In this document: in pieces, positions 1 through 10,717 of the stretch | Layout: each line of letters begins with the position of its first letter | How positions within the stretch are numbered: position 1 is the first letter of the stretch | NCBI GenBank assembly: GCA_036768485.1 | Contig: JAVLUZ010000141.1 | Location: 6,089,349-6,153,348, forward strand | DNA length: 64,000 bases | Direction: 5' to 3' | Source of the DNA: Mermis nigrescens | Lineage: Eukaryota > Nematoda > Enoplea > Mermithida > Mermithidae | The notes under the pieces: generated by a model | Database searches by the model: none | What the model saw: the letters and a program-made list of their open reading frames with translations, nothing else | Told to the model about the DNA's origin: nothing | Program-made: the position numbers and the translations under genes

Positions 1-37
1 GGTTCATGATTCTAATATGTGTGCAGTCGATAGCGCC
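1..37 (-). pseudogene. PIF/Harbinger (HARBI1-like) transposase, catalytic-motif fragment, continues off the window
   Basis: Read on the - strand, positions 37 to 1 encode GAIDCTHIRIMN, the signature of the first catalytic Asp of PIF/Harbinger DDE transposases. It continues directly from the fragment at 762-1016 once the element at 38-761 is set aside. The rest of the transposase, with the other catalytic Asp and Glu, lies to the left of the window. Confidence 0.75.
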
Positions 38-761
38 TGGTGTCGCGTCGTTAAGCGGTCCGAGGCGGTGTCCGGCCGGACACTTCACGAGCGCGGCAGC
101 GCGTCCGGCGGACACATTACGCATGAGCAGTAAAGTGTCCGGCCTTGCCATAAAGTGTCCGGGTCATGTTGTTCTTATTTTTCGTAACAGTAGCGAAGTT
201 GCATATGCATATAAGTACTTATTCAACAATAAACTGACTATTGTTTACGCCGCACAATGCAACGCTGTAACCTTTGACCGCTTGTTATGATCAAAAATCA
301 GTAGACTTTTTGTTTGCTTCTTCTGATGCATAAATATTCTGGACTTCATTTAAAACATTTGGCCGTTATCGGAAGTGCGTTGCAAATTGGAGGCTCTGAT
401 CCTCCAAAGTTTCTGAAAAACATCTTTGAATTTCGGCGGTGAATCGAAAGGTTGGTGAAATATTCCCTGAAAATATGGCCCTGTGTCTATATATCAGCAT
501 TTTTAGGTGACATCACCAATTCGCTGTAAATAAAAATTTGTCTTGGTACCCAATTTTGCATCATTCCAAAAATCATGCGGTGCAGCAATCGTCTGTGCTT
601 AATTGTTTCATTATCTTAAGCAGCAAGAGCATTCCTAAACAAGATTACGCTACACAAACATAGGCCGGACACTTTAAGACGGACCCGGACACTTTACGGG
701 TATCTTAAAGTGTCCGGCTCGGACACTTTACGATGCTGGACACTTTACCGCGTGACACCGG
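38..761. mobile_element. Non-autonomous DNA element with AAAGTGTCCGG subterminal repeats, inserted in a Harbinger transposase
   Basis: A 724-bp insertion whose ends were set by the interrupted transposase frame: coding resumes cleanly at 37 and 762 on the - strand. Its ends are similar inverted sequences, TGGTGTCGCG on the left and GGTGTCACGCG read from the right. About nine copies of AAAGTGTCCGG, in both orientations, crowd the first 170 and last 105 bases. The middle (about 180-655) is AT-rich and has no convincing gene. No target duplication is visible. The clustered motif looks like a transposase-binding array. The superfamily is unassigned. Confidence 0.65.
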
Positions 762-1016
762 CAAACACCAGGAAAGCCTCTTTTTCTCGTAAAATCCTTG
801 GCTGATACGTTGTAATTCCTCATTTTGTGGGAACCTTTTCATTGTCGGTCCTAATTCTGCTATAAAACGTAGTACGAGGGAAATACATCGCGAAACCGTG
901 GGCTGACTGATGTTATGTATATCCGCCACCTCTCGTTGAAAGCAACCGGCACCCACGTATCGCAACGCAATCAGCACCTTAAAAATCACCAAATAATTAT
1001 TTTGAATACATATCAC
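762..1016 (-). pseudogene. PIF/Harbinger transposase, second exon fragment
   Basis: The - strand encodes VLIALRYVGAGCFQREVADI followed by HNISQPTVSRCI, the helix-turn-helix-like segment typical of HARBI1/PIF transposases before the catalytic domain. Near 785-795 a one-base shift disrupts the frame, after which FPGVC is readable just before the inserted element. The exact acceptor could not be fixed: phases do not match simply with the exon ending at 2327, and a hAT MITE now sits immediately upstream. Confidence 0.8.
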
Positions 1017-1021
1017 CGATT

Positions 1022-1613
1022 CAGGGCCGTGCTTAAGGGGGGCGAACTGGGCGGCCGTCCAGGGCCGCTAATATGAAATTTGGTACAAAAAGAAAATTTG
1101 TTTAGTAGCCCTTATTGACAATGTAACTGTGTACGATAAATAAATAACATTATCCAATCAATATTTTACTAATTCTTTCCTAGTTTGGAAGCCTATAACA
1201 ATAACAATTGAGGGCCCTTACATCCGTTAACATTGGTACAAGCTTGTTGTAGTGGCTAAGCAAGCAACTTCTGTAATCGCCTTACGAATTTTCCATGTAA
1301 TACTGACTGAGTGAGGCCTAACGTGAAAGAAATGAGCTTTGTTTTCCTGCTGTTTCATCACTTCGTCGAATAAAAGTTAAAAAACACCTCATACGAATCG
1401 AATGATGAGATCAATTATTATGTTGTTCTTTTTTGTTCTTGATCAAAATATGCAATTCTGACAGTTTTTATTTATGTTCAATCACTTCTACCGCTGATAA
1501 ATGTTGTTTTTCTCCAAACTAATACAGTACAAATATATTAATTAGTTTAAAAAATTTTAGGGCCGCTAAAAGTCCTCTTGCCCGGGGCCTACAACCCCCT
1601 AAGCACGGCCCTG
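1022..1613. mobile_element. hAT-type MITE (592 bp) with perfect 8-bp TSD
   Basis: Inverted ends CAGGGCCGTGCTTAAGGGGG and the complement of CCCCCTAAGCACGGCCCTG, flanked by identical 8-bp duplications CACCGATT at 1014-1021 and 1614-1621. The interior has no open frame of note. Terminal CAGGG and an 8-bp duplication are hAT hallmarks. It is inserted inside the Harbinger element, between the second transposase exon and the accessory-gene exon, so it is younger than the Harbinger copy. Confidence 0.92.
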
Positions 1614-1644
1614 CACCGATTAACATGAATACAATTTATTTTCA

Positions 1645-2276
1645 GCTAGCCAAAAAGTGCTCGGCGAATACAAGCGCAGCCAAAACAGTACGGGTGGTGG
1701 ACCAGAACCAAAACCGCCAGCCGATATTTATATTCGAATTTCTGAGCTGATTCCTTCTCAATTCTCACGAATTTCGTGCCCCTATGACAGCGATGCTGTG
1801 GCCGCCAATGAGACCCTAATGGAGGATTCAGAAGATAGGTGTCATGATTCGGCTAATTCGTGTAAATTTGCATGATAATTAAGCTTTATGCAACTAAAAG
1901 CATTTATTTAAAGAAAAGTTTCATTCAGGTTGTTACATGAAAAAAGGTCGTTTGTGATTATCCCTGAAAGCGATCACGTATGAGCCGTCAACTAAAACTA
2001 CATCTTCAAAGAGGAGCAACGACGAGCAATCTGCTCGATTAAACCTAATCGAATATCAGAAAGTTCTACTCGAAAAAGAGCACAAAAGCCCGCTTGGAGC
2101 TAATAGAGATGCAAAAGACTGCCGCCGATAATGAAAGAATTGCGAGCGTAGCAAAAATGAATTACTACAATATGAAGATGATGAAATTACAAAATGTTTA
2201 TCAAAATGTTCCGTTACAAATTTTATATCCTACTTCGCAATCTGTGCCACCTGATGCATCGTTTTTGAACTTGTGA
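1645..2276 (+). pseudogene. Harbinger accessory (Myb/SANT-type) protein, C-terminal exon, broken
   Basis: Downstream of an acceptor-like TTATTTTCAG, the + strand encodes AKKVLGEYKRSQNSTGGGPE, resembling the lysine-rich end plus TGGGP linker of Myb/SANT-like accessory proteins carried by Harbinger elements. After stops, coding resumes near 2000-2085 (SARLNLIEYQKVLLEKEHK) and, one frameshift later, at 2092-2276 (LELIEMQKTAADNER), a charged probable coiled coil ending in a stop. The N-terminal Myb exon is not present between the window edge and 1645; it may lie off the window or be deleted. The fragment lies within the transposase intron on the opposite strand. Confidence 0.6.
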
Positions 2277-2326
2277 ACATGTGTTAAAGGAAATTAATAT
2301 GATTATTGAAATATGTATTTACTCAC

Positions 2327-2558
2327 CTGTAAGTGTGGTGCAAGCTGAGTTGTTCCGGTGACTGGCTGCATATAACCGATCTTGAGGCAGTTCTATCAAT
2401 TCTCTCACAACTTCTTTTTGCAAATTGTATCGAATGCAAAAACTTTCATTATCGTAAGCATTAAACGGATTGCTCCGGTCCAAAATTTGTCGTCGTAAAC
2501 CAGCGTTTTCCTCATATTCATCAATAATATCCAGCAAATTGAGAACTTCTATCACAAA
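2327..2558 (-). pseudogene. PIF/Harbinger transposase, 5' exon
   Basis: On the - strand the frame reads NPFNAYDNESFCIRYNLQKE, the conserved N-terminal segment of HARBI1-like transposases (usually DDTDLYERYRFDR-like). It ends at a consensus donor ACAG|GTGAGT at 2327/2326. No ATG is in frame, since a TGA lies immediately upstream at 2559-2561, so the start codon has decayed. Together with 762-1016 and 1-37 it forms one gene broken by two insertions. Confidence 0.75.
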
Positions 2559-2635
2559 TCACAACACAGTTTCTCACTTACAATAGCTAATTCGTCCTTC
2601 TAATTCTACTCAGAGCAGAATTAAAACGCCGAATT

Positions 2636-2762
2636 AAATGTTATCGTAACTCCACCTACTTAATTCTAATTCGCCTTGGTGAATACGGATTAACCTTAAT
2701 TCGAATTAAAGACCCCATATTTAATTCGAATTAAGCTTAATTCACGTTGGTGAATACCGGCC
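2636..2762. repeat. Harbinger terminal inverted repeat, right end
   Basis: Read on the - strand from 2762 the end is GGCCGGTATTCACCAACG, then AATTAAGCTTAATTCGAATT. A degenerate second copy of the GTATTCACCAA block follows about 60 bp in. Adjacent TTA at 2763-2765 fits the 3-bp target preference of PIF/Harbinger. The partner terminus lies off the left edge. Confidence 0.6.
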
Positions 2763-2867
2763 TTAGCCGTAAACGATATTCATCAACATGGATCACACAC
2801 CTCCAAAATTTAGCAGCACATTGACAACAATTTCGCCAGATATCATTGGTTGCGTCCGATGTTCACA

Positions 2868-3282
2868 CTGGGGCCAATTCATTTCTACTTGGAATTCCAA
2901 GTCCCAAGTTCCAAGTCTTGGGAAAACGTGAAATTTTCAAGTCCTTGTTTATTTGCTCCGTCATTTTCCAAGTCCTTGAAATTCCAAGTTCCAAGTTCCT
3001 AGTCTTGGAAAACCGGCTTTTTTCCAAGTTGTGATTATTTGCAGCTCGGTTTTCCAAGTTCCAAGACTTGGAATTTCCAAGTGTTTTTCCCAAGTAAAAG
3101 TGCATTTTTCCAAGTGTCGGTTCATTTGCTTCTGAATTTCTTGACTTGGATTCCATGGCTTGGAAAATTTACTTGGAAAATAGCATTATTTTTCCCCAGT
3201 CGATTTTCAGTTGGAAAAATTTTCCAAGCGCGTTAAGTCGATCTTTTACATATTATTTGGCGTTAGTGAATAATCAAAAATC

Positions 3283-3363
<81 letters not shown>

Positions 3364-4990
3364 AATAAATAATAATAAAATTAATAATAATAATTATTAT
3401 AATATATTTATAAATAAATCATTATGCGAGTGTAATTATTTTCTCAATAAGCAAAAAGGATAAATTTGAGAAATTATGATCACTAACGGCCAAAAATCAT
3501 CGAAAATTACATAAACAGCCAAACATTTTTGTCCCCCCCTTAAATCCGCCCCTGATTTAAATATACGTACAAAAAACCTTATAAAACAGAATAAACATTT
3601 TGAATTATTTTATTTCCGATTTAACTGAATAGCTTTTCACATCTCAGGATCGTGTTAGATGCCGCTTGCAAAGCAAATTCGTCCTCTCTTGCATGTTACA
3701 GAAAATTGACTAGATCAGCATAAGTTTCTCTTTAAAAAGTTTATAAGCAATTTCTAAATAAGGCTAATTTTCTAAAAATCTATATTACAAATATTGCAAA
3801 GTAGAGAAATTTAAATTCTTTTGAATAGCATTATTTAGATTTCATAATATCAATATTATTAATGATAAAAAATAATAATAATAATCAGGACAATAATAAT
3901 TACGACAATCATAATGAAAAAATTGTTCTACGAGTCAAGCAAGACTGTTCCGTTATTTTAAAGAATGCTACTCAAAATAAGTAAAAAATATACGATTCTG
4001 TCAAATATGCAGCCTTATAATGCTAAGTTGCAGTACATACGCGCAATACATTGGATAATTGCGCATAAATAGGCATACAACAATGACTTGCAGGCGTCGC
4101 GCAAGATATAATGTAGGTACATAAATGTACATGTTTCTACTACATAGTAAGAATTGGATGGAGTTCTCCTTTGTTCTCATTTATTGTGATGAATATCTGA
4201 AAATAACTTTTTTAAATCCAACAATCATGCAATTTCCAACAAATCAAGGAGGCTAAATAGTAGAGTATTTTGTGTTTTCAGCTTATTTCTACATACTTCT
4301 GAGTACGACTCTACACCGGATCCACTTTGATGATTCTTGTCGAACTTCCGTAATGTAGCTTTCCGCAGATCTTGCCAGCATTCATCACGAAGTTTACTCC
4401 ACGTTTTCTCTGAAATTTTCGTTAATCCTCGCGATAGCGTTTCTCTTCGCACTTCTTTGCACGCCGCTTATTTGTCTTTATTCGTTAATTTTACAGAAAA
4501 TGCCCAGAAATTACGTCTCTTCTTTCCTCAATTGCCTTAAACGCTACTTTTTTCGCGCGTTTTATCGTTCGGTGGTTTTCAGCACGACATTTTTAGCGCA
4601 GTGTTTGGAAACACAATGACATTCCACCAAAAACAGCGTTTTCACGAGAGACGCGCGTGTGCCACTCCTTATTGCTTTTATCGTACCTTAACTCTAACTC
4701 ACGTGCAGCGCATTGTGAACAGTTTATGTTAATTAGACTTGGAAATTTTTATCCGAGCCCGACTTGGAAATTCCAAGTGCTTGGAAAGAGCAAAAGACAG
4801 ACACTTGGAAACTTGGAAAATTTACTCGGAGACTTGGAGAAAAAACGACATTTTTCCAAGTTGAAAAATGCTAATGACTTGGGACTTTTATTTGAGCAAA
4901 TGAACTGACACTTGGAAACTTGGAAATTCCAACTCTTGGAAACTTGGAACTTGGGACTTGGATTTCCAAGTGGAAATGAATTGGCCCCTG
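2868..4990. mobile_element. 2.1-kb foldback-like element with TTCCAAG/CTTGGAA subterminal arrays
   Basis: The two ends are inverted copies: CTGGGGCCAATTCATTTC on the left and the same (CAGGGGCCAATTCATTTC) read inward from 4990. Dense arrays of TTCCAAGT in both orientations fill 2888-3230 and 4740-4975. The interior carries a (TAA)n tract and AT-rich sequence without a recognised gene, so this is a non-autonomous element. No clean target duplication was found at the borders I chose. The arrays produce long apparent open frames that are not genes. Confidence 0.7.
3283..3359. repeat. (TAA)n microsatellite
   Basis: About 25 uninterrupted TAA units, followed by degenerate AATAAT sequence to about 3420, inside the foldback-like element. 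The apparent poly-isoleucine frame across it is an artefact. Confidence 0.97.
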
Positions 4991-5015
4991 GGCGTCAAAG
5001 GACATCAGTTCAAGT

Positions 5016-6000
5016 TCAAGTTCTATATTCAGTGTATATTTTGCTTACATTTGCCCTTTTACAACCCATAAGATTAAAGCATCCCCCGTAAAGTCCGCAA
5101 TTAAATCTGTTTGTAGAAAAAATGCTCGTGCTCCCATTGTGGGGTCTAAGTATAAAAGTTGCCAAATGATGTCTATGTTTTGAAATTGACGACAGAGTTC
5201 TCGCTAAAATTCTTCGAAAATTAGGGATTTCTTCTTGAAGTAATCGAATTTCGAGATAATTTAGTTTAAGGTTTATGGGATTTAATTCTTTTCTGATTAT
5301 TCTTGGTGAGGTAGGCATTCTAAATTTTTCGTGGTCCTGGAAAATTTTTTGTATCAGTTATTCCCACCAAAATTCCTTTGCTCTGTGCTATATGCGTTCC
5401 TAATTTCGTAACACTGGTTGCATTTTTGTTTAATTACGAACGTCGCTAGAATCTCATCTATTACTACGTGCACTTTACTAATTAACTCAGAATAAGCCCC
5501 GCGAAGTACATACGAACATAACTCTTGAAAAGAATTTGCCTTCCAGAGAAAAGTATTTTCCGAGTTTTTACATTTACCGGAATTTGGTTGGCAAGAGCTT
5601 AAATCTCCCAGGTCAGATATAAGATTTCTTCCATCATTTCTACCTCACCTTCTTATATCATACACTTAGTCACTAATGCACAATTATCTTTGCTGCACCA
5701 CATAAAATAAGTTTCTAGCGAAAGATTGGTAAATAAAAAGCCCTAGGAGTTTTTTGTTAATTTTAAACCTTCAAATTTCTTCTTTTCGTAAGATTCAGAG
5801 GAAATATCGTATGATACGGATTCGGCTTTAGTTTTATCCGAAACTTTTCCTGTGACCCGAAAAAACCTACATTGGTACATACGGTTGTAATTGTTCTTAT
5901 ACATTTTATAGCAGAGGTACTTTTGGTTTCAAACGGGGAACATAAATAGTAACGTTTCGTTTCAATGGTTTGGATGAACCTTCTCCAAAGAGGGTGCAAT
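5016..6000 (-). pseudogene. Chuvirus-like (mononegavirus-type) envelope glycoprotein remnant
   Basis: Several - strand frames carry a decayed glycoprotein. Best block at about 5090-5148: DPTMGARAFFLQTDLIADF, which lines up with YPTAGARVLLGSTDIHALF in the remnant at 54190-55450. Upstream on the same strand are a leucine/glutamate-rich stretch (NYLEIRLLQEEIPN, about 5240-5285) and a cysteine-bearing region near 5400-5600 (CQPNSGKC, KCNQCYEI). Frameshifts and stops separate the blocks, so it is not functional. Glycoproteins of this type occur as endogenous copies in arthropods and as captured env genes of LTR elements. Which applies here is not shown, because no neighbouring viral gene or LTR was found. 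Only the 5' boundary near 6000 is loosely set. Confidence 0.5.
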
Positions 6001-6108
6001 CAACTGATGGGGCTAAATTTACAGAAGTGACCACTGAGACTCGTCCCACAAATCTGAAAAGTTTGGGGGGCTCGCAAGGCACTTTACATGGATAAACGCA
6101 AACACTAA

Positions 6109-6242
<134 letters not shown>

Positions 6243-6432
6243 TAGGTAGCGTGTTAAAGCGTACCTATAATATACTTGGGTACCCCCAACACATGTCCCC
6301 CCCTCACAGCTATAACGGCACACATCTGAGAGGTGCGGTTTTTTTTTAAAAGGTAGATAATAAAAAAACTTAGTGCCCCCATTTTTTTCTTGTTTTACAC
6401 TCAAAAATTCAAATAATTTGCGGAGGGCCAAT

Positions 6433-7347
6433 TTTTTTAAAAATGTTTTCCCTAATTAGTAGGTTACGAATCTGGTCTTAAAATTTCTTTACACTCATTG
6501 GTTGTTGCACAGGAGTGTAAACTAGACGGTTTTTTACAGTTTTCGTGTGCAAGAGCATATCTAACTCAGTTTTACATTCTATGCAGTCTGATTGGTTTCA
6601 AAAGGTAGACGGTTAAAAAATCTAGGTGAGACTTTTTTTAATTTTTCTTAAAAAGTAAAATTTCCGAATTTAGAGGCGGTTTATTGTAAAGAGGCTGAGA
6701 CAAAAAATATTTTTCCCTGCCATATTCTCCACTCAGTAGACAGAACGTGGTAAGTACCTTTAAAATGTGCCTCGTCTTAAGCGCTACACGTCAAAATTTA
6801 TTTTGTTTCTTTACAATCAATATTGCGTTATTAGTGCAAGTGTAAACTTTACACTGAAAATATTTTTTCCGCCCGTAGCGTCGTGGATGATGAATTTTTT
6901 TTAAAATGTTTTCCCTAATTAGTAGGTTACGAATCTGGTCGTAAAAGTTCTTTACACTCATTGGTTGTTGCACAGGAGTGTAAACTAGACGGTTTTTTAC
7001 AGTTTTCGTGTGGCCGTGCATATCTAACTCAGTTTTACATTCTATGCAGTCTGATTGGTTTCAAAAGGTACACGGTTAAAAAATCTAGGGGAAACTTTTT
7101 TTATTTTTTCTTAAAAAATAATATTTTCGAATTTAGAGGCGGTTTATTGTAAAGAGTCTAAGACAAAAAATATTTTTTCCCTGCCATATTCTCCACTTAG
7201 TAGAAAGAACGTCGTAACTACCTTTCAAATCTGCCTCGTCTTAAGCGCTACAAGTCAAAATTTATTTTGTTTCTTTACAATCAATATTGCGTTATTAGTG
7301 CAGGTGTAAACTTTACACTGAAAAAATTTTTTCCACCCAGAGCGTCG
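6433..7347. repeat. Tandem duplication of a ~463-bp unit, TTTACAC-rich
   Basis: Units starting near 6439 and 6902 share blocks such as TGTTTTCCCTAATTAGTAGG and GTTGTTGCACAGGAGTGTAA. A weaker third unit starts near 7353. Related TGTAAAGTTTACAC-rich sequence returns at 9480-9800 and 41000-42700. No gene is supported inside. Confidence 0.85.
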
Positions 7348-7708
7348 CGGATGATGAATTTTTTTAAAAATGTTCTCTGTAAGGTTAGAATAATGAATCT
7401 GACCTTCAAACATTTCTACAATCAATACACAGTAGCAGGGGTTTAAACTTTACACTCTAGTGAATGAGTAAAAAAACAGATTCTGTCAAAGATTTCTAAG
7501 CCAACTTTTTCGGTTAAGAGTTAAGATAATTTAAATGGACAAAAATAAAGTAACTTTTAAGGGCTACACGTCAAAGCAAACCGCGTTCAAAAACACGTAA
7601 TATTGAGTTGTTTATGGGGGTGTAAAGTTCGAAATCTGAGGTGTAAAATGGGCGAAAAAAACGGGTTTTTCGTATTTAATTGGTAAATCATATCAAATAT
7701 TTTGCGGA

Positions 7709-8153
7709 ACATAAGTTTTGCACATACAAACGTACTACAATCAAAGGGCTACAAACTGGCCTAAACCGAATTTATTTACACTCATGGGGCGTTCGGTTCA
7801 GATTTTTAAAGTTTACAATGTGGTGGACAGTGAAAAATACGTGTTTGTCCATATTTTTGTTCGCCACCCCTTAAAAAGTACTTCATTTTTATCCTATTCG
7901 ACCTCTCCCGACTTCTTCACTTCATATTTTTGTTCGCCACCCCTTAGAAAGTACTTTATTTTTACCCTATTCGACCTCTCCCGACTTCTGCACAGAGAAA
8001 GTGGCGAACAAAAATATGCACAAACACGTATTTTTCACTGTCCACCACATTGTAAACTTTAAAAATCTGATCCCCATTGAGTGTAAATAAATTCGGTTTG
8101 GGCCAGTTTGTAGCCCTTTGATTGTAGCTCGTTTGTATGTGCCATACTTATGT
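7709..8153. repeat. Large imperfect palindrome, arms ~165 bp
   Basis: The left arm (about 7709-7880) and right arm (about 7996-8153) are inverted copies; for example TTTACAATGTGGTGGACAGT at 7811 reappears complemented at about 8036. The loop holds a tandem pair of a ~70-bp unit containing GTTCGCCACCCCTTA. No gene is supported. Confidence 0.85.
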
Positions 8154-8224
8154 TTGTAAACTTTACACTGAAAAAATTTTTTGGAAAAAAATCAGTTTGG
8201 GTTTTTTTTGAAACAGATGAAAAA

Positions 8225-9470
8225 ACCGATTGATTGCCCCAGATGTACATTCTTGTGCTCAATTTCCATACGCACGTACACGACCGTTAAGCGCAACGCT
8301 TAAGTGAGTCGCCCGGGACCACCTTCCCTAAAAATATCATATCTTTCATTCAATTCCACACATATTTTCAATCAAAATCCGGGATAGGAAAATGGGCACT
8401 CGGGCTTAATGCGACTTGAGTACGAATTGGTATGTGTGTTATCATATCTTACGTGTGTTAAAAGATCATATGTGTGTGTCTCATATTTGTGCCTGTCTCG
8501 TTTGTACAATGCCTTTATCATAAGCTTTTGCCCATAGGCCTATTGTCGTATTCATAGATCCTTTTCATATCTCTTGGTTCGTGTTGTTACGCCTCTTTTT
8601 CCGCGTCAGTTAAAATTGCGTGCAAGCGCAGTTTTGACGGCACTTTAAGATTTTACATTTTGCAATTAGTTTTTGAGCCTGAGAGCCTCTCCGCCAGCTT
8701 CCGCGCTGAGCGTATCTTTTTTCTTTTCGTTGCCGTACGTGAGCAGACTCCGTACGTGCCTTTTTATCTGCTTGGCTGCAGAACTCGTCTGTTAGTTTTC
8801 CTGCGTAGAGTGCACGCTTCTTTTCGCCGTACGCTTTGTTTTTAATCATTCGTGTTTGTTCCAATTGGCATCAGTTGTACGCCTTTGGTAGGGCTTTGTA
8901 CCCTTGTTTAATTACATTGTTTGATTTTACCCGATTATCATAACTACAACGGTCGGCAGCATGTATCCTCCATGCTGTCGCTTTGTTTAATTGCTTCATA
9001 ATTTTTCTGTCCAAAAAATATTGTAAAAATTAATTATTTAATTAACGATGCTGGGCTCGGTTGAATTTCCGTGCTGTTGAATTATGTCCTTGTGCTACAC
9101 TATATTTAGGAACCCTTAATATTTTCAAGCACCGGAATTCGGTCCAAAACAAGTTAAATAATAATCTTTTGAGCCCTCAATCAGGTTTCCGGGGAACTTA
9201 CTTTAATTAGGTATTTAATCTCAAAGGGGTTAAATAAGTAAGTTTCACTAGGTGCGTGCGTAGAGGGCCGGGCTACCTTGAATAGGCCGGGCCGCTTACC
9301 CCCGAATCGCCGGCTGGTGATCGACCTCCTAAAAGGGCGAGAACCCCGTGTGAGTGCATAAGCTTGAGATTCGGGTTAAGTAAGCGAAGCGAACGTAGCT
9401 TGAGTCTACGTATACACATCTGATATTTATTTGTCCTTGGGCCATTGTGGAGACTTAATTTTTCCATAAA
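8225..9470 (+). repeat. 1.1-1.2 kb dispersed repeat, copy 1
   Basis: Direct-orientation copy of the sequence at 61783-62940. Shared blocks in the same order include CCAGATGTACATT, GAATTGGTATGTGTGTTATC, TTTTCAAGC(A/T)CCGGA and GTAAGTTTCA(C/T)TAGGTGCGT. It begins close to TGATTGC. Copy 2 is followed by a decayed ORF, so this could be an LTR or 5' leader of a retroelement; clear TG...CA ends were not found. A 90-bp tail (GTAAGCGAAG..., 9378-9470) recurs twice at 10085-10240. Confidence 0.75.
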
Positions 9471-9479
9471 TGTTGATCG

Positions 9480-9936
9480 TAATATCAGAATTACGAATCC
9501 GACTAATATTTTCTTTAAACTCTGTGGTTGTGTAAAGTTTACACCGCATATTAACTCTTGTTCTAGAGCTTTGCGGAGCTTAATTTTTTCAAAATGTTCT
9601 ACGTAAAATCAGAATTGAGAATCTGGCTGTTAGTTTTCTCTACACCTAGTAGTTGTGTGAAGTTTGCACTAATCATTTGTTGTTAAAATGTAGTTTATAC
9701 TACACATTTATTTTACTTCCAAATCTGAGCGTTAGTGTTCCTTACACTTGATATTTGCGTAAAGTTAATGCTGAAAAACGTTGATCTGTTAAAATAATGT
9801 AAGGTTGTCTTGTTTGAAAAGGATAATGCTGATGTTAAGAACAGTATTGTTTTCCGTGTTCTTGGACTGCTGTCATTATAATGGCATGTTACTGTATGTG
9901 TTTATTGACTGATGTACTCAAATAATACTAATTAAA
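9480..9936. other. Non-coding, TTTACAC-rich degenerate repeat
   Basis: Contains diverged pieces of the 463-bp unit from 6433-7347 (TTACGAATC, GTTGTGTAAAGTTTACAC). No gene was seen. Confidence 0.5.
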
Positions 9937-10106
9937 ACTTGGGTACTAGCAAAAAAATGCTCCGATATAACAAAAAAGACTTGGAATTGTGGATTATTAA
10001 GGATGTAAAAGGAGGGGACTACGAGCATCTACCTAAAGTCGCAAAATCTGCTAAAAATCAGACTTTCTCCTAAGCAACGCAAAAAATCGATGTATATTCT
10101 GCGGCG
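9937..10106 (+). repeat. CCGCAGAATATAC-family TIR element, one end
   Basis: Ends with ATATTCTGCGGC at 10106 and contains AATGCTCCGATA and GCTAAAAATCAGACTTTCTC, shared with the other family members at 10718, 10910, 11945, 34230, 34961 and 40450. Confidence 0.65.
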
Positions 10107-10717
10107 AAGTGAATGTAGCTTGAGTGTACGTTAACACATCTGATATGTAAGCGAAGTGAATGTAGCTTGAGTCTACGTTAACACATCTGACATTCATTTG
10201 TCCTTGGGCCATTGTGGAGACTTAATTTCCCATAAAGGAGACATGGTTGATCTAAAACAGTAGGAAACGAGTCGGTTGACTTGAAATATTATATGTATAT
10301 TCTATATATTTAAAGTAAATATTTAACCATAAACATTATTGAAAAGCAGCACGTTAGTCATGCAGTAGCTATGGGAAATGATATTGAGAAAACTAACAGT
10401 CTTTTAAGCCAATTGAATGAAATAGCAAACGTCGAAGACAATTGGAGACATGGTTGGTTTAAAACAGTAGGAAACGCGTATGTCGACTTGAGACAGACTA
10501 AATCTAGATACACTAGCATGCCCGAAATGAATGTGTGCACTAATCCATCGGCCCCTGCTTTGCTTGCTATAATGCTCATAACAAAATAAAACAACTTTGA
10601 ATACAATACCTCTTAGTTTTCTGTCAATCAGGTGCCAGCAATTTAAAAAAGTAACCTTGATAGATTTCGTACACTCTTATCTGAAACTTCGAACATTATT
10701 AAAAAAAGACACTTTTT

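Noticed and set aside
2846..3236. Open frames on both strands rich in Lys, Phe and Leu
   Set aside because: Produced by the TTCCAAG arrays.
3146..3463. Open frame with a poly-Ile run
   Set aside because: Translation of the (TAA)n tract inside a non-autonomous element.
10358..10606. Open frames on both strands (82 and 72 codons)
   Set aside because: No domain, equal length on opposite strands, surrounded by MITE ends; part is a local duplicate of 10225-10290.
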